Counted from the stretch's first letter, positions 15,521 to 24,876 are shown. The stretch is DNA of 64,000 bases from Paraeggerthella sp964369725 (GCA_964369725.1 CAYJGC010000001.1:73140-137139), one strand, 5' to 3'. A program made the numbers and translations. Notes: generated from the letters alone by a model not told the origin.

Positions 15521-18334
15521 ATGATAAGCGCGTTTGAAAGTACGGCAAGAAGGTTTCCTCAAAGTACCTGCTTCACACATGTTGATGAAGCGGGTTTTGA
15601 AACCTCGTATTCGTACCGAGAAACGCGCATGCTTTCAGCTGCGCTGGCGTATTGTTTGAGCGAAAAAGGCGTGCGTCAGCGCGATTGCATCACGGTAGAC
15701 TTGCCCAATTGCCCTGCTTTTGTTTTTTTAACACTCGCCGCAGCATATGGGGGCTATACGCTCATAGTACTTAATTCGCGCTTGACGGTTTCTGAAAAAC
15801 TCACGCGCATATTAGAGGTTGAACGAGACGGTAAAGTGCGCATTGCCCTTCGCATTGATGCTACCAATATAAAGAAGCTCATGAAGCAAGCTGAAGAGTT
15901 GTTTTCTGGCGAGGCTCTATCAACGAGGGAGCATGCTCGCTCATCAAGGTCTACAGCATTTCGCAATTCTGCGGCAAACGCACAGGCGCGCTCAACGCGG
16001 GCGTTGGGTCGTGCCGAGACGCGGCAAGATTTTGTGCGCAGGCGTGAGGCGGAGACCAGGCAAGAGGCTATAGAGGTAATAATCAATTATGCAAGTCGAG
16101 CAACGCGCATGTTTGACGGTTCAGCACGTGCGTTGGTTATGTTTACTTCGGGTACAACTGGTCGTGCAAAAGCGGCATCGCTCACCTGGGATAATCTATG
16201 TGCTTCAGCGCAAATCTCTAACGACTCTCTTAATCGTCAAGCGGAAGTGCTGTGGCAGCTTGCCCTTCCTCTGTTCCATATTGGCGGATTTCAAATAGTG
16301 GTTCGCAGTTTTCTTCAGGGAAATTCTTTCGTTTTGTATCAACGTTTTGACGCAACGAGACTTCTGGAAGATGCTGCCTATAAAAATGCTACACATATTT
16401 CTGTGGTAGACAAAATGCTTCAAGATATGCTGGCGTCTCCTCGCGCCGAAGCTCTTTCGCGCTATCACTGCATTTTGCTGGGCGGCAGTAGGCCAAACCC
16501 TCAAACGCTTGAACGTGCGCTGTTGGCGCAGGCGCGGGTGTATGTGAGTTACGGCATGACAGAAACATCTAGTCAGGTGGCCTATACGCGCCTTACGCCA
16601 TCATATGTGGGCGGCTTGCGACTTCTTCCTGGCTATGAGGCTCATATAGTGGGTCCCGATGAGCAGGGGTTTGGTCGTCTTGCTATCAAAGGACCGGGGC
16701 TTTTCGAAGGTTACTTAAATGCACGAGGAGCATATACGGTAGACGGGTTTTTTCTTACCGGCGACACGGCCGCTCTGTATCAAGGAAAAATTTATCTAAA
16801 AGAGCGTACTAAGGACATGTTTGTATCAGGCGGCGAAAATATATATCCTGCTGAAATTAGGGATAAAATTCTTCGACTGCCAGGCGTTTCCGATACGTAC
16901 GTTTTTAGTGTCGAAGATGCTACATGGGGTCGTCGCCCCATTGCTTTAGTCGAGCGGGACAATTCAACAGCTCCCCAATTAACCAATCCACAGTTTGCAA
17001 AAGCAATCCAAGCAAAACTCCATGCTCAGCTTTCAAAGCTGTATCTGCCAGACTGTATATGCGCGCTGAATGAGTTTCCTCGTACGGGAGTAGGAAAAAC
17101 GGCAGCTACGCAACTAGAGCTGCTATATCACCAGCGGATAGAGGTAAAAAAAGTTACGTTGCATCGAATACGCCTGCCTTTTAAAAAGCCGTTTAAAACC
17201 GCAAAAGAAACGCTAACCCATCGAGAATCAATCATTGTTGAAGTGACCGACCACGCCGGCAGGACGGGACTTGGCGAATGCGTAGCATTTGAAACGGATT
17301 GGTATTTACCCGAGACGCTTGAACAGGATGCCTACGTGCTCAAAGAGGTACTCGCTCCACTCATTTTAAACACGGTTATGCTTCATCCAAGTGAGGCAAG
17401 CGGAGTTTTTGCAAGCTATCAGCGTGCTTCTTCTTTTCCTTTAGCGTGTGGCGCCTTAGAGCCAGCTCTTTGGGATTTGTATGGCAAAATTGTTGGAAAA
17501 CCGCTGTGGCAGCTTATTGGCGGCGTGTCAGAAAACGACACCTCGTCCGCTTCTTTAGCTTCGCACGCGTCTTCTCAAAAAAGCGTTAGCGCAGGAGCTG
17601 TATTGGGGCTTGGTACTCCAAAAGAAACCGCAACTGCTGCAATAAACTGCGCGAAGGCGGGATATCGACGCGTTAAACTCAAGGTAAAGCCAGGTCACAT
17701 GCTTGAGCATGTTCATGCGGTTCGCAAAGCTCTTCCGCATATTGCCATCACGCTCGATGCAAATCAAAGCTTCACCGAAGACAATAGAGAAGAATTGCGT
17801 GCCCTCGACAAATATCGCGTAGCGTGGATTGAAGAGCCGCTTGACTCAGGTTGCATGGGAAAGACAGCATCAGCGGAATTGCTAGAGCGATTGGTTAGAT
17901 TGCAAAAAAGCCTACGCACCCCCGTTTGCTTAGACGAATCTATTGTTTCACCTGCGGATTTTGTGAAGGCTCTCGGTTACAAAGATCTTCGCACGTATGC
18001 TATTAAAATTGCAAAACTGGGAGGCGTAAAAAACGCGCTAGACTTTGTCTTTGAAGCGCGGAGCCACGGGATAGATGTTTGGATGGGCGGCATGTATGAC
18101 ACAGGGATTTCAAAACGCCTTCATGCTGCTTTTGAAACGCTGGGAGTTACAAAAGCTCCGGGCGACATAGGCTCTACCTCTCATTATTTTTCTCAAGACA
18201 TAACCAATCCGCCGTATGAGGCTCATGGCGGGCAAATCCTTCTTAATACCAAAGGATATGAATACGGCCTGGGATGTAGTCTTAATCAGGCTGTATTAGA
18301 TTCGGTTTTAGTGAGTCGCACCGTTATTTCATAA
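15521..18334 (+). CDS. MenE-MenC fusion: OSB-CoA ligase / OSB synthase
   Basis: This 937-residue bifunctional protein joins two menaquinone enzymes. Residues 1-537 are an acyl-CoA synthetase (FTSGTTGRAK phosphate loop near 206-215, YGMTETSSQ, TGDTA, KERTKDMFVSGGENIYP), matching MenE. Residues 540-937 are an enolase-superfamily o-succinylbenzoate synthase, MenC, with K719-x-K721, Asp746 in LDANQ, an EEP motif, LDES and KIAKLGG. A low-complexity Arg/Ala-rich insert lies at about 130-190 of the ligase part, before the phosphate loop. MenC acts just before MenE, so the fusion couples consecutive steps. There is no frameshift between the halves. MenA and MenG/UbiE are not in the window. Confidence 0.9.
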   Translation: MISAFESTARRFPQSTCFTHVDEAGFETSYSYRETRMLSAALAYCLSEKGVRQRDCITVDLPNCPAFVFLTLAAAYGGYTLIVLNSRLTVSEKLTRILEVERDGKVRIALRIDATNIKKLMKQAEELFSGEALSTREHARSSRSTAFRNSAANAQARSTRALGRAETRQDFVRRREAETRQEAIEVIINYASRATRMFDGSARALVMFTSGTTGRAKAASLTWDNLCASAQISNDSLNRQAEVLWQLALPLFHIGGFQIVVRSFLQGNSFVLYQRFDATRLLEDAAYKNATHISVVDKMLQDMLASPRAEALSRYHCILLGGSRPNPQTLERALLAQARVYVSYGMTETSSQVAYTRLTPSYVGGLRLLPGYEAHIVGPDEQGFGRLAIKGPGLFEGYLNARGAYTVDGFFLTGDTAALYQGKIYLKERTKDMFVSGGENIYPAEIRDKILRLPGVSDTYVFSVEDATWGRRPIALVERDNSTAPQLTNPQFAKAIQAKLHAQLSKLYLPDCICALNEFPRTGVGKTAATQLELLYHQRIEVKKVTLHRIRLPFKKPFKTAKETLTHRESIIVEVTDHAGRTGLGECVAFETDWYLPETLEQDAYVLKEVLAPLILNTVMLHPSEASGVFASYQRASSFPLACGALEPALWDLYGKIVGKPLWQLIGGVSENDTSSASLASHASSQKSVSAGAVLGLGTPKETATAAINCAKAGYRRVKLKVKPGHMLEHVHAVRKALPHIAITLDANQSFTEDNREELRALDKYRVAWIEEPLDSGCMGKTASAELLERLVRLQKSLRTPVCLDESIVSPADFVKALGYKDLRTYAIKIAKLGGVKNALDFVFEARSHGIDVWMGGMYDTGISKRLHAAFETLGVTKAPGDIGSTSHYFSQDITNPPYEAHGGQILLNTKGYEYGLGCSLNQAVLDSVLVSRTVIS

Positions 18335-18495
18335 GCGCATCAAGTGAATTTTTTTGCCAGTGGTAGAAAAAAGAGGACGAGAGCGTTCGTTGGTGGCAAT
18401 GCAACTCCCGTATGCAAAATTATGAATAATTGCGTAATGCGACGGGCGAAGCTGGGGTATTATACGCTTGTTAATTTTAAAGAATGGGGACCAAT

Positions 18496-19992
18496 ATGAG
18501 TAAGCAAGCAGGTAATGGAGTGGGTGCGGTAGCGTCTGGAGGTGAAACGTCAGGCGAAATGCAACAGCATGGTAACCTGGGGATTTTCCGCCTGGTGACA
18601 ACGGTAATCACCCTTATTGTAGGCGGTGGTGTGTTTACCTTAGCAGGAGATCAAGCAGCTGGCGGCGCTAGTGGCGCAGCGGTTTTGACTGCTTGGGGTA
18701 TCTCTGCTGTAGGCGTGCTTTGCCTGGTTCTTTCGTTTTTTGCTCTATCACGCATTAAGCCAGAATTACGAGGCGGCATTTACAGTTATGCAAGTGCAGG
18801 TTTTGGCAACTTTTTAGGATTTAATAGTGCTTGGGGCTATTGGATTAGTGCCATGTTGTGCACGGTGAGCTTTTCGGCTTTGTTGTTTGGAGCGTTGTCG
18901 TATTTTTTCCCCGTGTTTGGCGGCGGAAACAACTTGCCATCAATCATCGGCGCAAGTTGTATCATTTGGCTTTACGTATTTTTGGTATCCCGAGGTATCA
19001 AGGAGGCAACGGGCGTAAACGCGGTCATTACCATCAGTAAGTTCGTTCCCATTTTTGTTGCCATTATGGCGCTTATCTTTTTGCAGAAATTCGATCCCGC
19101 TATCTTTATGGCAAACTTCTCGGCAGGAGCAGACACCAGTTTGCCCTTTTTTGATCAAGTAAGCTCAACCATGATGGTTACCATTTGGGTATTTGTGGGT
19201 ATTGAGGGTGCGATTGCTATATCTGGTCGTGCAAAAAAGACTACCGACGTGGGCAAGGCCACCATTATTGCGTTTTGCTGCGTGCTTACTATATATCTAC
19301 TGGTAAGTATTTTAAGCATGGGTGTTATGCCTATGTCCGAGCTTGCACAGCTTGAAAATCCTTCGCTAGCTGGTGTTATGGAGGCCGCAGTAGGTCCTTG
19401 GGGAGCACTTCTTATTAATGGTGGCGTTGTGTTGTCCTTGATTGGCGCCATGCTGGGATATACGGTTTTAACGAGCGAATCCCCCTATGAAGCTGCCACT
19501 GAAGGCGTATTTTTGAAGGCATTTGCAAAGACCAACAAAAAAGGCGCGCCCATTGTGACGCTTATTGTCTCAAACATCATCATTGAAATCTTTTTGATTG
19601 TCATGTTGTTTTCTGACAGCACTTATCAGCTTTTCTACACGCTTTCTGCGGGCATGATTTTGCTACCTTATTTGCTCTCGGCAGCTTATTTTGCCAAAGT
19701 TGCTTTTACCGAGCCGGGCGCTTTCAAAAACAAACTGCGCGGAAGTTTGGTGTTCTGGCGTATCTTCAGCATTGTAGGCATTGTCTATAGCTTCTTTTTG
19801 GCGTACGCCAGTGGCGCAGTTGGCCTGACTATCATGTCTTTGCTCTATGCGCCAGGTATATTGGTCTATGTCAAAGGTAAAAGAGAACGCAACGAACCCT
19901 ATTTGGAAAGCAAGCTCGACAAGGTGGTTGTGGGTATCATATTAATAGCTGCGGTTGTCTCGCTTGTCTTGTTGGTAACTGGACAGGTATAA
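18496..19992 (+). CDS. APC-family amino acid antiporter (basic amino acid type)
   Basis: This protein of about 498 residues has twelve or so hydrophobic segments. Its N-terminal signature VTLIVGGGVFTLAGD is the TM1 G-rich substrate site of the amino acid-polyamine-organocation superfamily. Overall it most resembles the basic amino acid/polyamine antiporters (arginine-ornithine, lysine-cadaverine type): RGGIYSYASAGFG, ISAMLCTVSFSALLFGALSYFFPVF and WVFVGIEGAIAISGRAK. ATG 18496 with GGGGA upstream is preferred over ATG 18484. No arginine deiminase genes are adjacent, so the actual substrate is inferred. A terminator follows at 20056. Confidence 0.8.
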   Translation: MSKQAGNGVGAVASGGETSGEMQQHGNLGIFRLVTTVITLIVGGGVFTLAGDQAAGGASGAAVLTAWGISAVGVLCLVLSFFALSRIKPELRGGIYSYASAGFGNFLGFNSAWGYWISAMLCTVSFSALLFGALSYFFPVFGGGNNLPSIIGASCIIWLYVFLVSRGIKEATGVNAVITISKFVPIFVAIMALIFLQKFDPAIFMANFSAGADTSLPFFDQVSSTMMVTIWVFVGIEGAIAISGRAKKTTDVGKATIIAFCCVLTIYLLVSILSMGVMPMSELAQLENPSLAGVMEAAVGPWGALLINGGVVLSLIGAMLGYTVLTSESPYEAATEGVFLKAFAKTNKKGAPIVTLIVSNIIIEIFLIVMLFSDSTYQLFYTLSAGMILLPYLLSAAYFAKVAFTEPGAFKNKLRGSLVFWRIFSIVGIVYSFFLAYASGAVGLTIMSLLYAPGILVYVKGKRERNEPYLESKLDKVVVGIILIAAVVSLVLLVTGQV

Positions 19993-20055
19993 AACGAATA
20001 GAGAAAACTCCTGAGGGGCGGCAAAGAGCCCTTAGGCAACATATAAAGCGCAAGT

Positions 20056-20093
20056 AAAAGCTGTGACTCACTACGAGTTGCAGCTTTTTGTTT
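20056..20093 (+). terminator. Terminator after APC antiporter gene
   Basis: An AAAAGCTG/CAGCTTTT stem with an inner ACTC/GAGT pairing is followed by TTTTTGTTTG. Confidence 0.7.
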
Positions 20094-20352
20094 GTTTGGG
20101 AAGGGTTGAGTTGCTTTTGGGACAGGGCATGATTGTTTGCCTAGGAGGGACTATGCGCTACACCTAATTTTAGGCAATACAGCATGCGGCTCGCCGCCAT
20201 AAAAGCCAGCATCGAGAATTGGTCGGCGGCTCAGGTGCAACGTGTATTCAAGGGTATACCTATCGACATTCCCCTGCTTTTTAACATCACAGTAGTACCA
20301 CAGAAACTTTCACCAAACGATGACTCGCGCAGCGTCTCCTTCAACGAATGTA

Positions 20353-21624
20353 TTAATCTTTCAAGCATCCCAAAGGAACCACAAATACCCCATCATTTCT
20401 TTGGTAGGCTAGCTCTCCACCCGTTAAAATCATCAAAAACGATGGTTCTTTCATTTTGTCGGTGTTAATCTTATCTTTCAATTTGAGCAAATGTTTGGCT
20501 GCTTCTTCAATCTGTTTTGAGCCAAGTTTCACTTCAACGGCAGCCCAGCGACCGTCATGTAATGCAATAACCGAGTCGCATTCAAGACCACTCGAATCTC
20601 TATAATGAAATATTTGCCCATCTATGGCTTCTGCATACACTTTCAAATCCCTTGTACATAAGGACTCAAATAAAAACCCGAAATAATTGAAGTCATCAAG
20701 AAGCCTCTCGGGCGTTAGCCTCATAACCGCTGTAGCGATTGACGGGTCTACAAATTGTCTTTTAGGCGAAGTTCGTATTGCTGATTTCGATCGAAGCGCC
20801 GGATTCCATGCTGGCACATTGTCGGTCACAAAAATTCTATCTAAAGCGGACAAATATTGGCTGATGCTCTTTTCGGACAGACTATCACCGGTATCACCCT
20901 CGGCGATATCATCGTGTAGGGTTTTGATTGTGGCAAGTGTCGAGACATTCCGTGCCAGAGAGCGCAAAAGTGCCCTTACTCTCGCCGGATTTTTTTGAAT
21001 ATCGTCAACAGCCGAAACATCTTGATTGATGACTGCTTCCACATAATCAATGGCGTGCCTTAGTGAAGTAGTAGGCTTTTGGTCAAGAGAAGCTGGCCAG
21101 CCACCGCGGACAATCGCCGTAGCAATTTGTTCAATGCTCAAATCACTCATTGCAGTAATATCCATTTTGCCAGCAAACAAATCATGAAGCGAAACGCTTC
21201 CGTTCGATTCTTTCGATTCAAATAGGCTCATGGGACGCATTATCATACGAGAAATTCTGCCAGTTCCTGTGTGCTGTACCACATTGTCACGCGGTACAGC
21301 AGAGCCGGTTAAAATAAACTGCCCCGGCTCACCTCGCATATCGACGGCATAGCGCACTGCATCCCAAAGCACCGGTGCGGTTTGCCATTCGTCCAAAAGT
21401 CGTGGCGTTTCTCCTTTGAGGAGGAGAGATGGTTTTGTATCGGCGGCCTGTAGATAAGACATCCGTTTATCTGGGTCTTGCATGAACAAATGGCTTTTCG
21501 AGCTTTCCATTGCTGTCCTTGTTTTGCCGCACCATTTTGCCCCTTCTATTAGTACAGCACCTGTGGATTTAAGCCGTTCACGCAAAATTGTATCTGCTAT
21601 TCTTGGTTTGTATTCTCCATTCAA
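20353..21624 (-). CDS. AAA_14/DUF4143-family ATPase
   Basis: This 423-residue protein belongs to the ATPases with an N-terminal AAA_14 core and a C-terminal DUF4143 nuclease-like region. The P-loop is EGAKWCGKT (about 28-36), a Walker B-like LLDEWQ follows near 95, then the sensor-like LTGSA. The C-terminal half has FLFESLCTRDLKVYAE and the ECDSVIAL...WAAVEVKLG element that resembles a PD-(D/E)xK site. The start is TTG 21624 behind GAGGTAAC. The biological role of this family is poorly known; it is accessory and often patchily distributed. It stands alone, flanked by 250-440 bp of non-coding sequence with repeats upstream. Confidence 0.88.
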   Translation of the reverse strand: MNGEYKPRIADTILRERLKSTGAVLIEGAKWCGKTRTAMESSKSHLFMQDPDKRMSYLQAADTKPSLLLKGETPRLLDEWQTAPVLWDAVRYAVDMRGEPGQFILTGSAVPRDNVVQHTGTGRISRMIMRPMSLFESKESNGSVSLHDLFAGKMDITAMSDLSIEQIATAIVRGGWPASLDQKPTTSLRHAIDYVEAVINQDVSAVDDIQKNPARVRALLRSLARNVSTLATIKTLHDDIAEGDTGDSLSEKSISQYLSALDRIFVTDNVPAWNPALRSKSAIRTSPKRQFVDPSIATAVMRLTPERLLDDFNYFGFLFESLCTRDLKVYAEAIDGQIFHYRDSSGLECDSVIALHDGRWAAVEVKLGSKQIEEAAKHLLKLKDKINTDKMKEPSFLMILTGGELAYQRNDGVFVVPLGCLKD

Positions 21625-21654
21625 TTTTGTTACCTCGTTCCTGTCGGTAGAAGT

Positions 21655-21683
21655 AGTATACCACTCACTTCCGAAATTATTAA
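21655..21683 (-). promoter_or_regulatory. Candidate promoter of DUF4143 ATPase gene
   Basis: On the minus strand TATACT (21655-21660) has a weak TTAATA -35 17 bp upstream. The first copy of a 23-bp-spaced repeat lies between the two boxes. Confidence 0.5.
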
Positions 21684-21735
21684 CAGTTTACTTCCGAAGA
21701 TAATGATGATTCACTTACTAAAATGTTAATGCTGA
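21667..21735. repeat. Three 23-bp-spaced ACTTCCGAA iterons
   Basis: ACTTCCGAA occurs at 21667 and 21690, and a degenerate ACTTACTAA at 21713, all exactly 23 bp apart (about two helical turns). The array overlaps the candidate promoter of the DUF4143 ATPase gene, so it may be an operator bound on one DNA face. Confidence 0.6.
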
Positions 21736-21763
21736 CGGTTGCGCCTGTAGTAGTTGCACTTAA

Positions 21764-21819
21764 CCAACGACTAGCAACCAACGACCACCGCCCAACGACC
21801 AAAGCCCAATGCCTAGCAG
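21764..21819. repeat. 14-bp tandem repeat, four degenerate copies
   Basis: Units starting CCAACGAC at 21764, 21778 and 21792, and CCAATGCC at 21806, have an exact 14-bp period. This is a minisatellite-like array in the non-coding stretch 21625-22062, which otherwise holds only the iterons and a hairpin. Confidence 0.65.
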
Positions 21820-21852
21820 CCAGGCCATCGCTTGAAAAGAACTCACCTACGT

Positions 21853-21890
21853 TAAGGAGCTGCATCAAATTTGACACAGCTCCTTACTTT
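21853..21890 (+). terminator. Hairpin, possible terminator or element boundary
   Basis: A 10-bp perfect stem, TAAGGAGCTG with CAGCTCCTTA (21853-21862/21877-21886), has a 14-nt loop and is followed by CTTTTGT. No plus-strand gene lies upstream within 1.8 kb, so its role is unclear. Confidence 0.35.
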
Positions 21891-22062
21891 TGTATATAGT
21901 GTGGGTTTCGCGTAGTGAACAAGCGGCTTCATTCACAATAGATTTCTGTAGCGAATACAAACCGAGCTTTACACCACTTTTTGGCACACTTCCACCGTGT
22001 CTGCCCGTAGATGTTTGCAAGGCTGTTAGGTATCAATAATCGACCAGAGGAGACTAGCTTTA

Positions 22063-23427
22063 ATGCCCGTTGCGTTAAGCCTTTTTCTTGTACTATTCTT
22101 TTTGTTTATGAATGCTTTTTTTGTTGCAGCCGAATTTGCTTTGGTTCGCATTCGCAAGTCTCAAGTTGAGTTATTTGTTGAAGAAGGTCGCCCAGGTGCG
22201 CGGCACGCAAAACTTGTTTCCAGCAACATCAATGCGTATTTATCTGCTTGCCAACTAGGAATTACGCTTGCTTCGCTTGCGCTTGGTTGGTTGGGTGAGC
22301 CAGCAGTTTCCGCCCTGATTTCGCCGTTACTGTTAAGTCTGGGTGTTCCTGTGGTAGCCATCCATGCTATATCTATTGCGATTGGCTTTCTCATTGTTAC
22401 TTCATTGCATATTGTGGCGGGTGAGCTCATCCCCAAGTCGCTTGCAATTTTTTCGACCGAAAAATATGCGCTTCGCACGGCAACGCCTTTGGTTTGGTTT
22501 TACCGTATAACCTATCCTTTCATGTGGCTTTTTAATGGGCTAACAAATGCAATTATGCGCGCAATGGGGCATGATATCTCAAACGAACATGAGGTTTATA
22601 CCGACGAAGAAATTAAGCTACTTATTGACGAGAGTACCGAAAGCGGACTGATTGACCCAGAGCACAATACGTACGTAGACAACATCTTAGACCTTGGCGA
22701 AAAGGATGCGGAAGCCATTATGACTCCCCGCATGGATTTAATCTGCATTGATTTGGAAGATTCGCTTGAGGAAAACCTTGCTGTGGTACATCAATACAAG
22801 TATACGCGCTATCCCGTATGTCGCGGCAACAAAGATAGCATTACGGGTTTTGTCCACGTAAAAGATCTTTATACCATGGAACCTGCACAAACCATTGAAG
22901 ACCTACATGTTCGCACTATCCATGCTGTTCCCGAGGGAATTTCTATTGCAAAACTCATTCAAATGCTCCAAGACAATCATACCAAGATTGCGGTTGTTGT
23001 CGATGAGCATGGAGGTACGGCAGGCATCGTTACCATGAATGATATTATTCAACAAATTGTAGGCAGAACCGAAGACGAATACAATCATGGTTGTGGTGAA
23101 GAAGTTGTAAAAGTTGCTGAGAGCGTTTATGTTGCAGAAGGTGTTAAGGTTAATCAAAAGGTTTACCGCATAGAGGGCTCTCTGTCTGTTGGGGAGCTAG
23201 AGGATTTAATGGGGTTTGAACCCGAAGAATCTGAAGAGTGCGAAACTGCGGGAGGCCTGTTGCTAACCCTCTTTGATCGTATTCCGGAGAACGGGGATGT
23301 CGTTTCAGTTGAGCTCAACGACAAAAAAGCAACATTCACGGTTGAAGAAATGGATAGGCACCGCATAGACAAGATTAATGTTGTGATTGAGGCCAGAGAT
23401 CAAAGTGAAGCAAGCGAGGAAGACTAA
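22063..23427 (+). CDS. CNNM/CorC-family (hemolysin-type) membrane protein
   Basis: This 454-residue protein has the standard architecture: an N-terminal CNNM/DUF21 membrane domain with 3-4 helices (about 1-175, containing FVAAEFALVRIRKSQ and GELIPKSLAI), a pair of CBS domains (about 205-330, IMTPRMDL...VVDEHGGTAGIVT) and a C-terminal CorC/HlyC domain (about 350-440). Members are linked to magnesium or other divalent-cation efflux; the old hemolysin label is historical. ATG 22063 has GAGGAG upstream. It converges on the amidohydrolase gene. Confidence 0.9.
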   Translation: MPVALSLFLVLFFLFMNAFFVAAEFALVRIRKSQVELFVEEGRPGARHAKLVSSNINAYLSACQLGITLASLALGWLGEPAVSALISPLLLSLGVPVVAIHAISIAIGFLIVTSLHIVAGELIPKSLAIFSTEKYALRTATPLVWFYRITYPFMWLFNGLTNAIMRAMGHDISNEHEVYTDEEIKLLIDESTESGLIDPEHNTYVDNILDLGEKDAEAIMTPRMDLICIDLEDSLEENLAVVHQYKYTRYPVCRGNKDSITGFVHVKDLYTMEPAQTIEDLHVRTIHAVPEGISIAKLIQMLQDNHTKIAVVVDEHGGTAGIVTMNDIIQQIVGRTEDEYNHGCGEEVVKVAESVYVAEGVKVNQKVYRIEGSLSVGELEDLMGFEPEESEECETAGGLLLTLFDRIPENGDVVSVELNDKKATFTVEEMDRHRIDKINVVIEARDQSEASEED

Positions 23428-23449
23428 AACCTCTGGCGACGCCTACTGT

Positions 23450-23473
23450 AAGCGTTTTAGCGTTTCAACGCTT
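23450..23473. terminator. Weak hairpin between converging genes
   Basis: AAGCGTT/AACGCTT with a 10-nt loop lies between the stops at 23427 and 23477. It lacks a clear T-run on either strand. Confidence 0.3.
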
Positions 23474-23476
23474 GTC

Positions 23477-24268
23477 CTAGTGAATCTCTTTGTCTAAAAA
23501 GCGTTCCGCGTTATGCCAGAGCAAGTTTTCGAGTTCACGTTCGGTAAATCCTGAAGAAACGAAAAGATTATACTCGGTTGCAGGATCCCACATGGGAAAA
23601 TCGGAGCCAAATAAAACGCGGTCGGTTCCCCACAGACGCGTGAGTTCTCGCATGCGGCGTTGACCCAAAAAAGCTTGGGAGCTAGAAGCGTCAACAAAAA
23701 GATTCTCCGCATGAAGGAAGTCATACCCTAGTTCAAATAGTGACCAAGCACCAAAATGTGCGGCATTAACCACCAAATCGGGAAAAGCTTTAAGTACTTG
23801 TACTAGGCGACGGGGGTGAGAGCGATCAAAGCGGTAGTCACCTGTGTGAATAATCACAGGAATGCGACCGGCAATGATTTCGAATATTTCCATAAACTTG
23901 GGGTCATCCATGTTAATCCCCTGGGTGTCAGGATGAAGCTTCATGCCGCATAGTCCCATGCTAATGGCTCGCTCGATTTCTTTTTCAGGGTTGGGATAAT
24001 CTTGGTGCATGGCCATAAAACCAATAAATTCAGGATGTTGTTTGCATTCTTGGGCAATGAAATTGTTGATAGTTTCTACGCTATTTGGCGTGGTGGCAAC
24101 AGAATGAACGACAAAGTGTGTAATAGGTGCCTTCTCTTGGGCGCTTAGCAAATGCTCAGAAGTTCCTTCACCCTTCATATCCGTGCTGTAGAACTTACCA
24201 ATTGCATCGACGGCTCGAGCAGCGATTTTTTCTGGATAGATATGTGCGTGAATGTCAACAATAGCCAT
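23477..24268 (-). CDS. Amidohydrolase family 2 (ACMSD-like) protein
   Basis: This 263-residue TIM-barrel metal hydrolase/decarboxylase has the N-terminal His7-x-His9 motif (DIHAHIYP), a mid-protein IIHTGDYR histidine, NAAHFG and the C-terminal GSDFPMW aspartate. These are the metal ligands of the amidohydrolase_2 (PF04909-type) family. Members act on aromatic or small carboxylic acids (for example ACMSD), but the substrate here is unknown. It is on the opposite strand to both neighbours, so it is expressed on its own. Confidence 0.85.
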   Translation of the reverse strand: MAIVDIHAHIYPEKIAARAVDAIGKFYSTDMKGEGTSEHLLSAQEKAPITHFVVHSVATTPNSVETINNFIAQECKQHPEFIGFMAMHQDYPNPEKEIERAISMGLCGMKLHPDTQGINMDDPKFMEIFEIIAGRIPVIIHTGDYRFDRSHPRRLVQVLKAFPDLVVNAAHFGAWSLFELGYDFLHAENLFVDASSSQAFLGQRRMRELTRLWGTDRVLFGSDFPMWDPATEYNLFVSSGFTERELENLLWHNAERFLDKEIH

Positions 24269-24405
24269 AAATAAGAGCTCCTTGTAGGGTGATTGAGCCT
24301 TTGTGGGGTTTCGATTGTAGTTTATTTGCCGAAGGTGGTAAACTAATTAGCTGTTATAAATTACATGAATCGCGCAAAAAGCGTATAGAAAGACAGGAGT
24401 AAAGT

Positions 24406-24876
24406 ATGTCTTGCGAATGCAAAGCCCCCGTTGTTGGTATTATCATGGGTTCGGAAAGCGACATGCCTGCCATGGAAGCCTGCATGAAACAGCTCGATGA
24501 GTTTGGTGTTCCTTATGAGGTAAAGGTTGCCAGCGCTCATCGTAAGCCTGCAGAAGTGCATGATTGGGCTAGTTCTGCACATGAGCGCGGTATTCGCGTT
24601 ATTATTGCAGCTGCTGGTAAGGCTGCTCATCTTGGCGGCGTTGTGGCTGCTTATACGCCAAATCCTGTGATTACCGTTCCCATGAAAACAAGTGATTTAG
24701 GTGGTTTAGATTCACTGCTTTCTATGGTTCAGATGCCTTCAGGTGTTCCTGTGGCATGTGTGGCTATTAACGGATCAAAAAATGCTGCAATTCTTGCGGT
24801 GCAAATTATGGGTACGGGCTGCGATGGAGCGCGCCAGAAAATCATAGACTACAAAAAGAGCATGGCTGACGCATAG
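24406..24876 (+). CDS. purE: N5-CAIR mutase PurE
   Basis: This 156-residue class I PurE rearranges N5-carboxyaminoimidazole ribonucleotide to CAIR in purine synthesis. The invariant stretches IIMGSESDMPAME, ASAHRKP (catalytic His) and AAGKAAHLGGVVAA are present. In most PurE proteins the last block reads AAGGAAHLPG, so AGKAAHLGG is a mild variant. ATG 24406 has AGGAG upstream. No purK or other pur gene is adjacent. A terminator follows 16 bp after the stop. Confidence 0.95.
   Translation: MSCECKAPVVGIIMGSESDMPAMEACMKQLDEFGVPYEVKVASAHRKPAEVHDWASSAHERGIRVIIAAAGKAAHLGGVVAAYTPNPVITVPMKTSDLGGLDSLLSMVQMPSGVPVACVAINGSKNAAILAVQIMGTGCDGARQKIIDYKKSMADA

Noticed and set aside
20184..20468. 94-codon plus-strand ORF downstream of the APC antiporter
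   Set aside because: About 40% of it is antisense to the DUF4143 ATPase gene, it has no ribosome site and shows no family motif.
21764..21819. CRISPR-like array
   Set aside because: The 14-bp period leaves no spacers and no cas genes are present. No other CRISPR-like array was seen in the window.
21680..21877. 65-codon minus-strand ORF
   Set aside because: It is created by the 14-bp tandem repeat and has no coding features.
20353..21890. Transposon or prophage around the DUF4143 ATPase
   Set aside because: No transposase, integrase, terminal inverted repeats or target duplication were found, so only a loose accessory islet is claimed.
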